Below are positions 24,201-38,103 of a DNA stretch of 64,000 nucleotides, one piece after another. The notes below the pieces were generated by a model. The model was not told the DNA's origin. It searched no databases and saw only the letters and a program-made list of their open reading frames with translations. Both the position numbers and the translations under genes were made by a program. The DNA comes from Camarhynchus parvulus (Eukaryota; Chordata; Aves; Passeriformes; Thraupidae): NCBI RefSeq assembly GCF_901933205.1, contig NC_044576.1, forward strand, positions 6,171,024 to 6,235,023, written 5' to 3'. Every line of letters starts with the position of its first letter. Positions within the stretch are counted from its first letter, which is position 1.

Positions 24201-25370
24201 TTTGGACAATTTCCTGCATAATAGAGGCCCATCCCTGAAATGTAAATAACACCGGTATTAAAATAAGTCAATCAGGCACATCACGGAAAAAAAAAGGTAC
24301 ATGAAAACAAATGCATTTTCCAGTCTATTCTAAGTAAGGATGCCAAATCTCTATTTTATTTGAATGCTGCTTTGATACACTACTACTGGCTTTTTTTTTT
24401 TTTTCCCAAATGTCCTCTTCTTCCTTAGAGGAATCCAGGGCTGACTAAGTCTTAACATTTTGAAAACAGCAAACCATCAGGGTTTTGCAACAAGAATTAT
24501 TCACTGCCTTCCTGTGTACTGTCAGCATTCTTAAAATACTGTTACTATAAAATTAAACAGTGTGCTCTTCAGAAACACATGACGTTGCTTGCTCTGTTTT
24601 TTTAACTGTAATTGTGCAATTTTAAAATTCTCTTCTTTCTCAATGCCTTCTCCCCAAACAAATACCTTTGATAGTTATAAGGTTACAAAAACAGTTTAGA
24701 CTTTTTTTTTTTTTAACTTACAGGCCACCTATGATATTATTGACTGATTACACAGTAAAAATGACAAACATTACTTTATTTGGTATATATCCTAAGTTAA
24801 TTATAAAGCCTTCCCTCCTTAATTTGACAAGACTGAAATATCACAAGAAGTACATATGGCAATTCAGAAAATATAATCAGGGAAAAGGCGAAATGAACAT
24901 TTCAGAAGACAAATGATTTGATTTGCATAAGCAGATATTTGTAAGGCTCCGCCTTTCTCTACTGCCTGAACAGCACTTTCCATTTCTCTTGCTCACTTTC
25001 ACAGCATAGTTCACAAGCACAGGCATTTCACTTTCCGCCCCAAAGTGCTGCCCCAGTTGGTAAGAGGAGGTTTTTTCCAACAGCAGCCAGCGATGCTGCG
25101 GGACGCTGAAGAGGCGACGCTGTGCATCCAGGCAAGGAGGTGGCAGGACCTGTGCAGGAATCCTGACCCAGTGGTTCCAGCCATTTGTGCTGCTGCAGCA
25201 CCCCCACTTTTCAGAGGAAGGTTGTGTCTCAGCTTCAACTTATGCCAGAGCCCAAAAATACTGGAAATGCCACTAAAATAATAAATGGGGTAGTACAGTC
25301 CTACCACCACCCGGCCACGTTAGGGATCATCTGCTCCTAGACCTGTCTCTCAGAGAGAGAGTGGGACCCC

Positions 25371-25404
25371 TGGAAATCCACTGCCCCCTTTGGAAATCCA
25401 CTGC
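25371..25404. repeat. 14-bp direct repeat, 20-bp period
   Basis: TGGAAATCCACTGC occurs exactly at 25371-25384 and 25391-25404. Confidence 0.85.
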
Positions 25405-26181
25405 AGACTGGTCTCTTGCTCTCTTAAATCTCTTGCATTTAAGTTTTTCCTAGAAGCCTCCCCATCAGCCATGACCTGAAGCTACTTTGTTTAGGAAATC
25501 TGACAAAGTGACATGGGTGGCCAAACCTACATATCTGATTTTAAACAGATAAAAATAGCACCAAGACAAATCATCACCTCTTCTGGATTTCCAAGTACAC
25601 TATTAAGTAAGACTTGGACTTCAGCTAAGGTGAATATGAAGATTCATTGTCCCAGGAGATAAATATTGACTGAGGAAAAGCAAAGGTCAAATTGGTCAAT
25701 ATTTATTCAAGAAACTCTAAATCTTGATGCAGCGTAACATACACTCAGAATGTCTTCATCAGCTGTCTCTGGAGACCTTTTCATTACGACTAAACACTAC
25801 AGAAGTGTCTTCTCCCCTCCAAAATTCATATGTAAAAAAACTTCAGAAACTCAAACACACCAGCTGCAAATAGGAAGCTTTCTGTGCCAATGGCCTCAGC
25901 AAAAGGACGTGTTGATTTGCAAATGCTATCTGCCCAGTCTGCATGCCAAAGCTCAGCAGCCCTGAACTCTGAAGATGTGAACAACAAAAACTTTCTGACT
26001 CATCACATGGCAATATTTCAGACTTCCACAAACAGAATTTCTTCTTTGGTGAGGACTAATGCAATCCCTTCTTCCTCTGTCTCAAGTATCTGTAAATTAG
26101 GACTGAAATTTTATCTCTGGTTTCTAGTTCACATAAAGATTTACCTTGGTACAATCCTAAACAAGAGTTTTGGAGGGGTTA

Positions 26182-26224
26182 TAGTCCTATTATTCACTGT
26201 GGCAAGTGTATTAGTCCTATTATT
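26182..26224. repeat. 13-bp direct repeat, 30-bp period
   Basis: TAGTCCTATTATT occurs at 26182-26194 and again at 26212-26224. Confidence 0.8.
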
Positions 26225-26926
26225 TATCTAAGGTTGCAAGCTAACTGCCTGCTTTCTGAAGGTTTTCTACATGTTATTTTTGTCTGAAGCCACAGTGCTA
26301 TGGACTCTTTTCCACACAACAGGACTGTTGAAAGCAGAAATTCCAGGAAATTTGTAGAAGCTGATTTTTCTGAAGATGCATTATGAAGGAAGACATTTGC
26401 ATTCTCTGGATTTTCAATGAAGTTATGCCCAGAATTCCCCTTAGCACCTTCACACAGCCACTCAGTCATTGGGAAGGTTTTTACACTCCTATTCCTATGT
26501 TCATTCAAACAGTCCAGCACAGCTGCTGAACTCCTATTTCTAACCTTTTGTCTTCACTACAAAGTCAAACATAGCGGATTTGTTGCAATCACCATGGAGA
26601 TCTGTTGGTTTCAAATTAGGCACAAACTGTTTGTTTCCTTTGCTATTTTTGTTGTGTTTTGAGCCTATTATGCTCATCCCACCCTGCCCTTTCCTTATCT
26701 TACTGGCAAGTAAGAAAAACTGGCTTCACTGGGAAGTCAAACCCTAGACAAAGCCACTCCTGAGCTCCGTGGAGGATGGCGACGGTCTCCCCTTCTCAAC
26801 TGCCTTTCCTCACTTTCACCAACCAGTGAGTCTGCACAAGGTCAGACTACACTGATGGGATGACACAGAAGGGCCAAATGAAGTAAATGCCAGCTAACTG
26901 GAAGAAAAATGCGAGCCTTGCTTTGT

Positions 26927-26984
26927 GCAGCTTCACAGTTAGGCCTACTAAGGTAGCAGCTTCATAGTTAGGCCTACTAGGGTT
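26927..26984. repeat. 29-bp tandem duplication containing TAGGCCTA
   Basis: Two adjacent 29-bp copies (26927-26955 and 26956-26984) begin GCAGCTTCA and each carry the 8-bp palindrome TAGGCCTA. They differ at only a few positions. Confidence 0.9.
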
Positions 26985-28595
26985 GGAAGAATAAATATAC
27001 TCACTGCAAAAGGGAGTGATAGGCAGGGTTTGGTCTCACACGTGCAATGACATGAATGAACCACCAAGGGCTGGCATGGGAGAAACAGCCCTGGCGTGGC
27101 AAAGGGAAGCAGGATGGGGATGGGACCATGTGGCAAGGGAGGCAAAGGTGAGGAACTGAAGAATAGGAGGACTGAAGCAATAGGTACTAGGGAGATGTGC
27201 ACTTCTGGACCGTTTGGATTACATACAGAAAGCAGTTAAATCCAGCACTCCCAAGGCAGGTGAAAGTGTCACCAAGAGACACCTGGGCTATTGCAGCCAG
27301 ACTCTGTGGAGCACCCTCTCACCACAGAAAGGCTCACTGAAAGCATGAAGGAGTTGTTAATTGACTCCCAAGTGAAGTCTCTAACAGAAATTCCTTTGGA
27401 GGCGCAAAGAAAGACACAAGGACCGATAGTGCTGAATGTAGGTTTCCCACAGCCCAAGTCAATGGGCTCCCTGTGCCAAAAAATGCAGCAGGCTGGGATC
27501 TGACAGTCCCAAAGCTGCGTAAGCCAAATGCAAGCCTTTCCCACAGTTCTGTGACAGGTACACTGCTGCCTTTAAAACAGCATCAATTCTCCACTAAACA
27601 TTTCTCTGCTTCTGGAATCATATGCAATCCATAATATGGAACTTAAGTTAAAATTCAAAGGCCAATTAAAAAACTAAAATCAATGAAATGCTTTTATGAA
27701 AGAGAAGATTGATCTGCAGCTTATAACTTCCAGTAATGTAATATTTTAGAACTTTAATAAATAATGCTTTTATCTTGATTGCAAAATAATACCCTGCCAT
27801 GAAAACACAGAGCAGAGGTAGGAAACTGTTCAATGAGAATTAAAATGTCACACTTTGCACAGAATGGAGCATTACAATTATTGGTGAAACACATTTTTCA
27901 AACTTGTTAACACAAAATTAACAATTACATACATCACTTAATTCTATAAGTGCATATCTCTTGAAGTACCCATTAGCCAACCATGCCTAGTTCAGTTTTA
28001 ATATACATGCAGGCTTTGCAGCACAGAGGGGATGTAACTATGCAAGTGCTGGCACAGTAAACCCTGAAATGGCAAGTGCTATTAAATTGAGATGCAATCA
28101 CACTGAAAGGGAAACATTAACAAACAGCAGACAATTGAGAAGAAAATACAGGGCGCTTGTGTTCTAATACATGTGCTTCTAAACCTTATATAACTATTCA
28201 TTGTCTAGTTCATCTGGCCAGGGGCCCCGTTTGCTCTCTGCCATTCTATACTAATTTTATAATAATAAACTATTATACAAGCTTTATGCAGTCATGCATA
28301 TGAAGAGGTTGTGGAAGACATTACATTTGATTATGTTTCTAGCAAAGACACCATCTTGAAATTAAACATAGCCTGATAGAAGTTTAAAATTAAAAAAAAA
28401 AAAACCCTAGCCAAAACAAACAAAAAACCCCTCAAACAATAACAACGAAAAAGAAAGGAGAAATTAAAGGAAAAGGAAACAAATGCATGCAAACAAATAA
28501 TTTTAAAACCCCAAACAAACAAAAAAACCCCTTTCTAATAGGTTCCTTTCCTCCCCTATCACCTCCACATTATGCATGACAGATGAATACCACTC

Positions 28596-28636
28596 ATTCT
28601 TGCATTGTATTATATCCCATAATACAATGCAAGAAT
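28596..28636. repeat. Perfect 18-bp inverted repeat with 5-nt loop
   Basis: ATTCTTGCATTGTATTAT (28596-28613) is the exact reverse complement of ATAATACAATGCAAGAAT (28619-28636), with ATCCC between. Pairing does not continue strongly beyond the arms. No flanking transposon features are recognised. Confidence 0.95.
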
Positions 28637-29475
28637 CTGCATGTTTCTGGACTATGCTCACTGGAAGACAATCAGTGATTTTTGGAAATGCACGGGTTTT
28701 TTTAAAATACACTTTATTTTTGTAAAAACAAAGCAAAATGGTTTACAAAGCCAAAAGGAATGCATGAAATAGCTGGGGTTTAAAAACCATGTTATTTTTT
28801 GCTTTAGCATGAACCAACATGAACCACTGAGATGCCTTAGTTAAGATTTAGCTGTACCACAAAACATTCGTAGGACAGCAGTTGGAAAACTTGGGGATGA
28901 GAGACACAGGACACAAAAACATATACACTACAAACGAGATCCAATCCAAAAAAGTAATTTCATATTCCACATTTGTCTGTGGAATTGTCTGAGAATTTTC
29001 TGCTCAACATTACTTCCAGGTTTATCACAGCGGTTCAAAACTGGCTATATTTAGTCACTGACCAGTGCCAGAAAGCACTACCAGACTATAGGATCATAGC
29101 ATATTTTAAGTTTGATATCTCATCAACTATCAAGGCCAGAAATAAAATGCCTGCTATAATCAGAAAGACTGAAAGCCTCAGAGCTCCAAGATACATGAGC
29201 TTTTCAGCTAAGTCATGAGATATCCCAACGCAAAAATCACATTCTGATTATCATTGTGCGCCTGATACTTCCTGACCACCCTCTACATATTTTGATTTCA
29301 ACATTTTAACATCTAATCTAAAAAAATCCCATTAAAGTTAGTGAAGCAATGTTTTATGTGGGGCCCCTGAGGCACTTCCACATGCAAATACCACCACCAC
29401 ATACCAAAAGCAGAGTTGGCACTCAAGGGGCACTGAAGCCGATGGGTATAAGAGCAACCCCCAAAAAGCTTTAAT

Positions 29476-29561
29476 GCCAGATTCTGATCTAAATCACAGC
29501 ACTGTCAATTCAAAGTAATTGACTCCTGTGGATTTACATTAGTGGAAAGGAGATCCTAATC
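29476..29561. mobile_element. Palindromic fossil repeat, type A, copy 2
   Basis: The left end GCCAGATTCTGATCT pairs imperfectly with the right end GGAGATCCTAATC. The interior has GGATTTACATTAGTGG. The same word order is seen at 8882 and 37996. It looks like a short terminal-inverted-repeat transposon fossil. Confidence 0.6.
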
Positions 29562-30030
29562 TTGTTCTTAACCTTTACCTTTGAAGTAGAGATGATCATA
29601 AATCAGGTTTTCCTATCCAACAGGAAAATGTCAGAATTTCATAACTTTCTTCAAATCAGGCAGGCAGTCAAAAATGTTCTGAGCAACACTAACAGGCTTT
29701 TTAATTTTAACGTGTCTAATGAAAAGAAAACAACTGGAAATACTTAATACAGATTAAAACTCTCATCTCAAATGGTTTTGACAAGACAGTGCATTCTGCT
29801 GAATGTGGGCTCAAAGCCCTGTGCTTGAACAGTGAGTGCTGAGCTCCCTGAGCTGCAATGGTACAACCACTGTGGAACAGCAACAAAATTCATCCGGAGA
29901 AAGGGATGGGTACAGGACATGGCCATACTAGCACCAGCTGTGACAGCATTGGCCCTCAGAATATGTCAACCCATGATAAAACTCAATCTTCCAACCCTAG
30001 ACCAAGCATTTAATTTCAACCTTTCTGATG

Positions 30031-30077
30031 GGGAAAAGAAAAAAAAAGAAAGAAAAAAGAAAAAAAGGGGAAAAAAG
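30031..30077. repeat. A-rich GAAA simple repeat
   Basis: A purine-only plus-strand tract of A runs broken by single G and one GGGG. Confidence 0.85.
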
Positions 30078-33000
30078 TCCAAAATTCAAACAGACATCTA
30101 GCGGCTATGGGCTGTTACTGTGGAAAAAAATTTCCATTTCATTTAAATAGCATCTTCAAGGGCTAAAAAACAGCACGAAGGACTTGACTCAGTAGAATTA
30201 GACAACTTTGTGTGAGGTAAAAGTTATGCCAGAATTAAAATGCAGCAAGAAGTGGGAACCAGGGGCAATGAAGGGGTGGAGCCAACTGAGGGGTCTGCCG
30301 GGAGCTCAGACCCATGGCCAAATGCTCCTATCACCAAAGGAAGCAGGAACCTCATGCATTCTCTAGCTGCAGGAATGCAAGACAAGGCGGCAAAACTCTC
30401 TTCAGCCACTAAGGAATGTTTGTTGACTTCTTGTAACCTATTTAACCACTGCTACCTTGCTTTGGTTGAAGCTTCTGAAACTGCAGAAGTCCATCCAACT
30501 GCAGCCTCCTGCAACTGCTTCTGGGTGCATGACCCACCTCATCTCTGCCTTTGACTGATGTGCCAGTTGGAGCTTGTGTTTGCTACTTTGGGACTGTCTG
30601 ATTTTCATGGCTCTGCACGCTTACACCCAGCCAGGACAGCCCTGATGCCTTCTCCAGCTCACCTGAAATGGGAGCTGATGTTACTGCTCATTCATCTTGG
30701 CTGCCTTTGCTCTCCCGAATATTTCTGATGGTTGCTAGGCAACTATTGTTGAATACATGCATGAGGCATTAATTGTATGAGCACTTTAAAAGAGGAAAAT
30801 TCTTTAAAACTGAGGACATTGCCATACCAAAAATAGGATATTTCTTTTATGAAGGGCAACACTCGTGGCTGGGAATGTTGAAGGTTTCAGTATGTCAGAG
30901 GCCAGATGAGTCACTCAGATTACTCACATGCAGCGCAGCACAAAAGCAGCATCTCAGCAGACCTGGCTTTATTATAAAGTTTTATTTTAAATTAAGTGCT
31001 TCAGATCCAGTTTTATCTTCTGACTGCTGTCATTGGGATATCACAGTCCACATTTTCATGAAATTAATTGTGTTGGGTCCAGCTGCTGTTACAGTGTTGG
31101 AAGGTAGGGAGTGTATCAATTCAGTACCTTCTAAACCAAACATGGCACCAGCAAGTACTCCTCTTTGCTACACTTCAAAGAGATGGTGTAGTCTCACTGC
31201 TGATCCTAAGTGCTCTGTGCTTCTTACCCATAAATGTGGATTTCATTTTATGGGGTCTTTTTTCCAAAATACATTCCAATGTCATGATCAAGCTCTAAAG
31301 ACAGTAAACACAGACTTCCATAAATTGACTTAAACTTCTAAACTAAGCAACTGCAAGGATTTGCAGCTAGGTAATTTTTAGGGGGGGTTGTTTTATAAAA
31401 AAAAACCATCTCTACCATAACTAAACATTCACAATGTACACATATTCATCTTAATTACAGGCTGCCTTTCAAAACAACCAGCACCAAAAACCCCCCGAAG
31501 AACCATCTTTTTTGGCAAATGAGTACAACGATTATGGTTCATTGCAAAATCGGGATGCTATAAAAGAATGAGGGTAACTATACTGCTCATTTTAAACATG
31601 GTATTCTGAGCTAAGAACTGCTCAAGACCCTGGGAACAACCTTTTCCATTTTGCAAAATTGTGCTCTACCTCTGTGAAAGTTCGTAATGGGACACAGGCT
31701 TAGCTCATCACAATTCAGCTGAGGTTTGTAAGACTTGAAGGCGAAGGGACTTATTTAACCAGGGAAGCGAGAAGTAGAATCATCAACACCTACTTAAAGT
31801 AAACATGCCACCCCACAGCAAACAGCTGTTTTACACTGGGAGTTCCACTACAGTTGCAAATCCCGAGGGAAACACAGGAGGGTGACGACAGAGCTGGAAG
31901 ACGGCACCTCTCCGTTGAAGCAGCAGCAGTGTCTGTGAATATCACTTATGTTAGCAGGATGATCACCATTAGCGTTTTCACATCTTCTCTTACCCTTTCT
32001 GTAACCTGAAACTGCTAATTTCAAAAAAAATTCATTCATTCTCTTCTACGATCCGTTTGTTTCTAACACCTTCTTTTTAATTAACATCTCTTTAAAGCTA
32101 TTGTAAAGTTAAGGTGACCACAGATGTTTGTGAAAGACCCATGGGGGAAGACTCACGAAGCAGATACTCTAAGTCTGCAGATGATCTTGCAGTGTGTTGC
32201 CACACATTTAAATGACACGCTACTGAGTGATGTTTTCCATTCTTCACCTGAGGAGATAGCCCTTTCCAGAAGTTACTAAAAGTGGATAAAATGAACCTAA
32301 AATTCTCCCTGAGCTGTTCTTCTGAAAAGAAAACAGGCCAGGGATTGATCAGGCCCCAGAAACCAGAGCAGAGGAGCACACTGCCTGATCAGTGCTCTGA
32401 AGCAGGCAACTGCTCATGGTGGATGGAGCCAGGGAAGGAGAACAAAGACGATGCAGACTATCAACAGCCCCCTGAGTGGATCAGTGAAGACATCAATGCG
32501 TAGCTCCTAACGCACCACATTTCCTCCATAATCCTGTTCCTCATTCTTCTGTCCACAAAACAGACACAAAGCTCTGCCTTGTTTAATTAACAGTGCAAGC
32601 AAATTTTTGAAGGTTTGCTTTATTGCATAATGGACACAAGATCAGCACAGTCCAGACTTTACTGGCCTGGACGCTATAAACGACATATATTAATGAAGTT
32701 ACAGTTTCTGAGGCCAGAAGGAATTAGGAGGATATTAGCACCTTGTTTACCTTCTGCAGATACTGGCAATATAGATGAAGAATACTGGTCTACAGTATCT
32801 CCTCTTTGAGTAAGGGTCCTGTCTTTTACAAAGCACTCTTGATTTAAAGGATTCAAGTAATAAAGAATCTATGCTACTCCTAGCTAAGTTGTTACCGTGG
32901 TTAATTACCCTCTCTGCCACGTAATTACGCCTTCGTTTCATCATTAATTTATCTGCTTCCACTTTGAAGCATGGGGTCTTGCTATGTGTCTGCCAAATTA

Positions 33001-35911
33001 GAGAGACCTCTACTGCCACAGGTCTCCTCTTTATGAAAGTACTAACAGAATGATTGGGCCCCCTTCTTAGTCCTCTCCTCTGTGCACTAACTGGAGCAAC
33101 ATTCTTTAGTCTTTCTCTTAGAAGCAAGGCTTCTGTCCCATGAACTGCTTTTTGGGCCCTTCCTTAACCCCGTCCAGTATTTGAATATGCAAAGGACAGA
33201 CATCAGAATCAGGTACGAAGGTGAAAGTAGGGGAAAACGTCTTCTAAAACACTTCCTGCTCTTCCATGTTCCTCTGCAAGCCCATAGTTCAGAATAATAC
33301 ATTTGAGTATTAGTAGTGCAGTTATTCCATGAAATTGTACCACCCTTTTTGCAGCAAGCTATCATCATTTGAGTGACTAACCAAAAATGTTAGCTCTTAG
33401 GGGGTTGATAATGATTTCCTCTAGCATTAGAGGCAGGAGCAGTAACACCTCTCTATTTCTTCTCTCTATTCCCTGCTTATTAATCCAAGAAGCAGGTCTG
33501 CTCTCTTATTCCAGTCAGTTGGTTATCTATCATTACCCCAAGTAATTTATGCCATTAAGACCAACACAACAGCCCTGAAGCACATGGAAATGCTGCCACA
33601 ACACTAGAAGACCAAGATGCACCTGTATCTAATACCCAGGCCCAAACTTCAGCTGAAACGTAAACTATCACCACTTCACTCACCTTTGGCCCATCATGGA
33701 CAATATATCAACTAAAAAAATCACAAAAAAGTCATAATTGCCAATGATAAGCCTACACAAAAGATCCACACTACTTCTTTTATTAAAATGTGCCTTCACT
33801 TTCAGGATATATATAAAAACAAGGCTCTAGGAAGAAACTACCAGCATCCACTGGCTATGGACACATGCAAAAAGTGATTGCTGAGGTCTCTTAAGCTATT
33901 TGTGTAAATGATAAACTAATTGCCCGTGATCCGTTTGATCAGGTTTACAAAGATGCTGACAGATAATGAGAACTTAAACAGCACTATTGTCAATAGAGAG
34001 AAAAAGCCCTACTCTGGATCCCCCTCAATGCCCTCACTTGATTTCAGAGCGAGAAAACTATAGCAAGAATTTTAATGACCTATTTTGCCTCTTTTACAAT
34101 TTGATTTAAAAGCAAATTCACAAAATCCCAGCCACGTGGAATTTACATTCTGCAGAAGTCTCACCCACAAGCAATTACTACTGAAGTGTTTAAAATTTTA
34201 AAAGAAAACAAACCCAAACCTGAACAAAACATTATTTTTCAATTAATTTTCTTACTCTGATTTCTCTCCACATTGCATCATCTCCCAATTACTTTGATTT
34301 TGCTGAGTGTGCCAGTTTCCTAAATACACAGCCATAAAATGTATGGACTAATTGTTGAGCAGAACTGAAGAGCTATTAAAACTGCAATAGTACAGCACTT
34401 CCAATGGTAGTCTATTATTTCTACATGATTGGTTTTGTACAGTCCAACTCATGCAGTGAAACTCTTAGATAAATTAACTCCTTCGTTTTGACATAAACAT
34501 CAAAGGGAGAATTAAAGGAGAATGAACATTATTTTCTGCTGCTATTTTAGACCTACTGTTCATAACATCCATGAACGTTCCTGGACAGTTACAAATTATT
34601 TAAATTGAGAAAGCCATTTGCTGTTTTATCAAGTCTGTAATACACAAAATTTGGCTCCAAAATGATCTCATTTTCCCATTTCATGTTTCCCTGTCATCTA
34701 CATGGTAGAGCATGTTTACAGAACTTTATAACTATAATATACAATTCAGTCATTTCTAAACAGCCCTGTAAGAGTAAGTCTGAAATGTACACATTTTAAA
34801 GATTACTTAGTGAACACCAAACCCTTTCCCAGCTGTTTCAAATTTTGAATTTCCCAATAAATGAATAACATACTAAAAAAGCAAACAAGATCTGACATTA
34901 TTTAGTCTAAGTTTCTAAAATGGCATAACATCTGCGGCTAAAAACAATTCTGAATAACTATATTTAACTAGAGCAGTATTCTATTATTCATAGCTCATTT
35001 TCCTTACAGACTAAGGGACTTAATGTGGTGTTCAAGCATTTCAAACATTTCTTTTAATTGTTTAGTCCTTCCAAAAGCCAAACTGCTGCAAAAAGGGGGA
35101 AAATGTTCACTCATATCTTTTATATATATTCATGTGACCAACCCATGATCTCAGTTAAGTGCCACAACTGTTCATTAACACACATCACAGCCCCCCAGTC
35201 AGCACTGCGAGCTTTGAAACTATGCCAGAAGCAGGGGCTCAACAAATGGCACTTTGACCTTTTCACTACTAACTTCAATCTTTATTAAAATCTCTCAGAC
35301 GTCAGCTCTGTCCCTCTCTTTTACCATCTTTTATGGGCTCCTGAAATACCTAATATTCATTCATTAAAGGGAAAAGTTTGTTACATTCTTACATAATGAT
35401 AGATTCCCCTTTCACATGCAATCGGCTTGTGAAATGCCTTTGATTGAAAAAGAGAACGAAACACCCCCTCCCCCTGCCAAACAACTCTAAATTCAGAATG
35501 CTCACTCACTTCCAGGGAAATCAAGCATGCTGCCTAATATTAAAAAATCTCATGGCATCCAGGCAAGTTTAGCTCCGTTTTATGTTCCCCTTATTAAATT
35601 TCACCTTAGCAACACACAAAATCCTCACCCCACACTCTGCTTGCTTTTCCAGTTTCATGTTTGCATCTTTACTTCCTTAGTCCAAGCATTTAAAGGGGGA
35701 CAGAAACTGAATTTTTTCGTCCAGCAGTTTCAGTTTCTTACAATAGAGCCACCAAAACCAGCAACCCCATGGAGGAAAATGCAACTAGAGACAAACAGAG
35801 GCTTTGATCATTTTTATGGCGCTCAAGCATAGATTTGGGGGAGGAGAGAGAGAGAAATCATGATTTTTTCCTTTTATTTGCCTACCAGTAATTAAATAAT
35901 TACACATTAAG

Positions 35912-35930
35912 AACAACAACAACAACAAAA
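35912..35930. repeat. AAC trinucleotide repeat
   Basis: About five AAC units run into an A-rich stretch. Confidence 0.8.
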
Positions 35931-37995
35931 AAAAGAACCGCAGAAAAAGTTCTCATGAGTCATTTATGTGTTTTCATTCTTTGTGTAAACTTTCTGGCAC
36001 ACCCTATATGCTTCATTTCTTGCTTTAAATAAGTAAGTACTGGAAAATATGCATAGTATTTGGAACCAAGGGGAATGACACATTAATGCGAAGTTTACTT
36101 TGCGTAAGTTTGCTTTTTCCAAATTTGAAATGCAACTTCAAGGAAACCTAAAACTCACCTTCAACCTCTGATTTCTCTCCCCCTTCACCAACGGATTAAG
36201 AAGGTAAAAGCTATTCATTTAAGCAGCACAGTGAAGTATCATCATTAGGTGGCTTAGTTGCCTGGGATACTCCTATCAGCCTGACCAGTAGGGAACCTGG
36301 GAAGCGTGAGCTCCAAAGGGGGGAAAAGTAAACAAAGTAATGAGTAACAGTTACAGCTCCTTAAAATGTGTACATTAACCTCGCTATTGGGAAACTATTT
36401 GCTTTTTAGAGGCAGCGCCCTCTGATTGAAATAATGATAAATATTTTGGAAATTCCATCTCAAGCCAAAATGAAATTACCCGAGTGCACTCTCAGAGAAC
36501 AAAGCTTTTTAGTATACCTTCAAATGAACTCAGGTAAGTTTACAAATGGTCTATACCTAAAAGACCATTAGCTAAAATTGCATTTGTTTTTATTGAAAGA
36601 CAGCCTCAAGTGCTGACATGTAATATATGACATGGGATACATAATAATACTGTTAAACCAGTTCTGACATAATATTTCCCAAGGCATAATAACCACAAAT
36701 GACTGCTTTAGTTAAAAACTAGCCAGAAAGAAAATAGATCCACGTAAAAGTAGCTTTAACCGTAAATACCTCAACAATATTTTATGTCACTTTGTAAAAA
36801 AGTTAAAGGAGTCCCACAATAATTAACAACAAAAACTTCATGTTCTTTACTATTGTATGGTGGTTGTGAAAGGTTATTTCATAGTCCCACAGCTGCCAAT
36901 GCTGTAAATTATGCAGGCACCAAGAAGCATTAAGGAGAAATAATAGCAATTTAAACTAAGGCTGACGTAATTCATGATAAACAGTCATTGGAAAATATTA
37001 CAATGTTGTCTTTTTTGAGTGGGTTTAATCAGAAGAATGTGACCATATTCTGACACAAACCACTCCACTTTTCCATTGTACGGGAATGGGGGCCCTTCCC
37101 TGGCCATAAAGGTTTCCCTTGCTCACTGCCACTACTAAGCTCCAACACCTCAGGGATGCTGCTCACAAGGCTTGGGTTGCCAGTGGGCCCAGAGTTCTGA
37201 GACACAGCTCCAGAGTCTGAGCAGGCCTGTGGTGCAAGGGAGGCACAGAAACCAGGGGAACAGTCAAACAAGGATGCGCTAATGAAGGCATATGAGGCAA
37301 AAGAGATGGCTCCAGACTATGATGGACATGGCTCACAACTACAATGAACACAGCCCATCTTACTTTTTGCTACGATCACAAAACATGACTTTGATAGCTG
37401 AATTGTAAAAACAGCCATCAAAGGGAAATCTTATAAAGAAGGAATTAGTAATGTACATCTACAATCATTTATTGAATGGACACCAATAAAGAGTGTCTAG
37501 GAGATGACAAAATACACGCTATGGGTTACATGTATCAGGCACAGAAGGACACTCACTTGCAAACCCTCATTTGCTGGAACTACTCATTAATTCTCTGCTG
37601 AATTCTGCCTGGTAAAAGATGTAAACCCCACAATAGCATCATGCAGTCACTAAGCTAAAAAATACACTGAAGTTCCGAGACACCGAGGGAATGGGCAGAA
37701 GCAGCTTTTCAAGCAGTACCTGCCCTTCCACTCAGCATCTGCCGCCTTCCCGAAGGCAGCAGGAACACACAACCCAAATAAAATCAGTGCTCTCCATCAA
37801 GGAGTTTTGATTATATAGTGAAAAATAATCTATCTTACTATTTATCCTGGTTACAACTACGGTTGCTAGTGAAAATGCACTAAAAAACCAGAAAGGGGTG
37901 GAAGCTAACAGCATTTATTTCCAATGACGGGAAGGTATTTTATCTTACTTTACTGCATATTACTTATGTTCACTTAACAGCTTGCTGTTAACATT

Positions 37996-38103
37996 GGGTG
38001 AGATTCTGTCTTTGGTTAACTGGTGAAAATCTTGAGTAACAGCCTCAGAAGTGCATAGAGTTATGCTGGATTTACGCCACTAAGGAAGGCAGAATGTGAC
38101 CCC
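37996..38103. mobile_element. Palindromic fossil repeat, type A, copy 3
   Basis: The left half GGGTGAGATTCTGTC followed by TTAACTGGTGAAAATC pairs with the reverse complement of the right half (GGATTTACGCCACTAA followed by GCAGAATGTGACCCC). The whole 108 bp is a degenerate palindrome. It shares GATTCTG and GGATTTAC with the other two type A copies. Confidence 0.6.

Noticed and set aside
26950..27000. GGGTTGGAAG as an inverted CR1 3' end
   Set aside because: Only ten bases match, and they sit at the edge of the 29-bp tandem duplication.
30031..30077. A-rich run as a poly(A) tail of a processed pseudogene
   Set aside because: No retrocopy was recognised upstream on the plus strand, so it was kept as a simple repeat.
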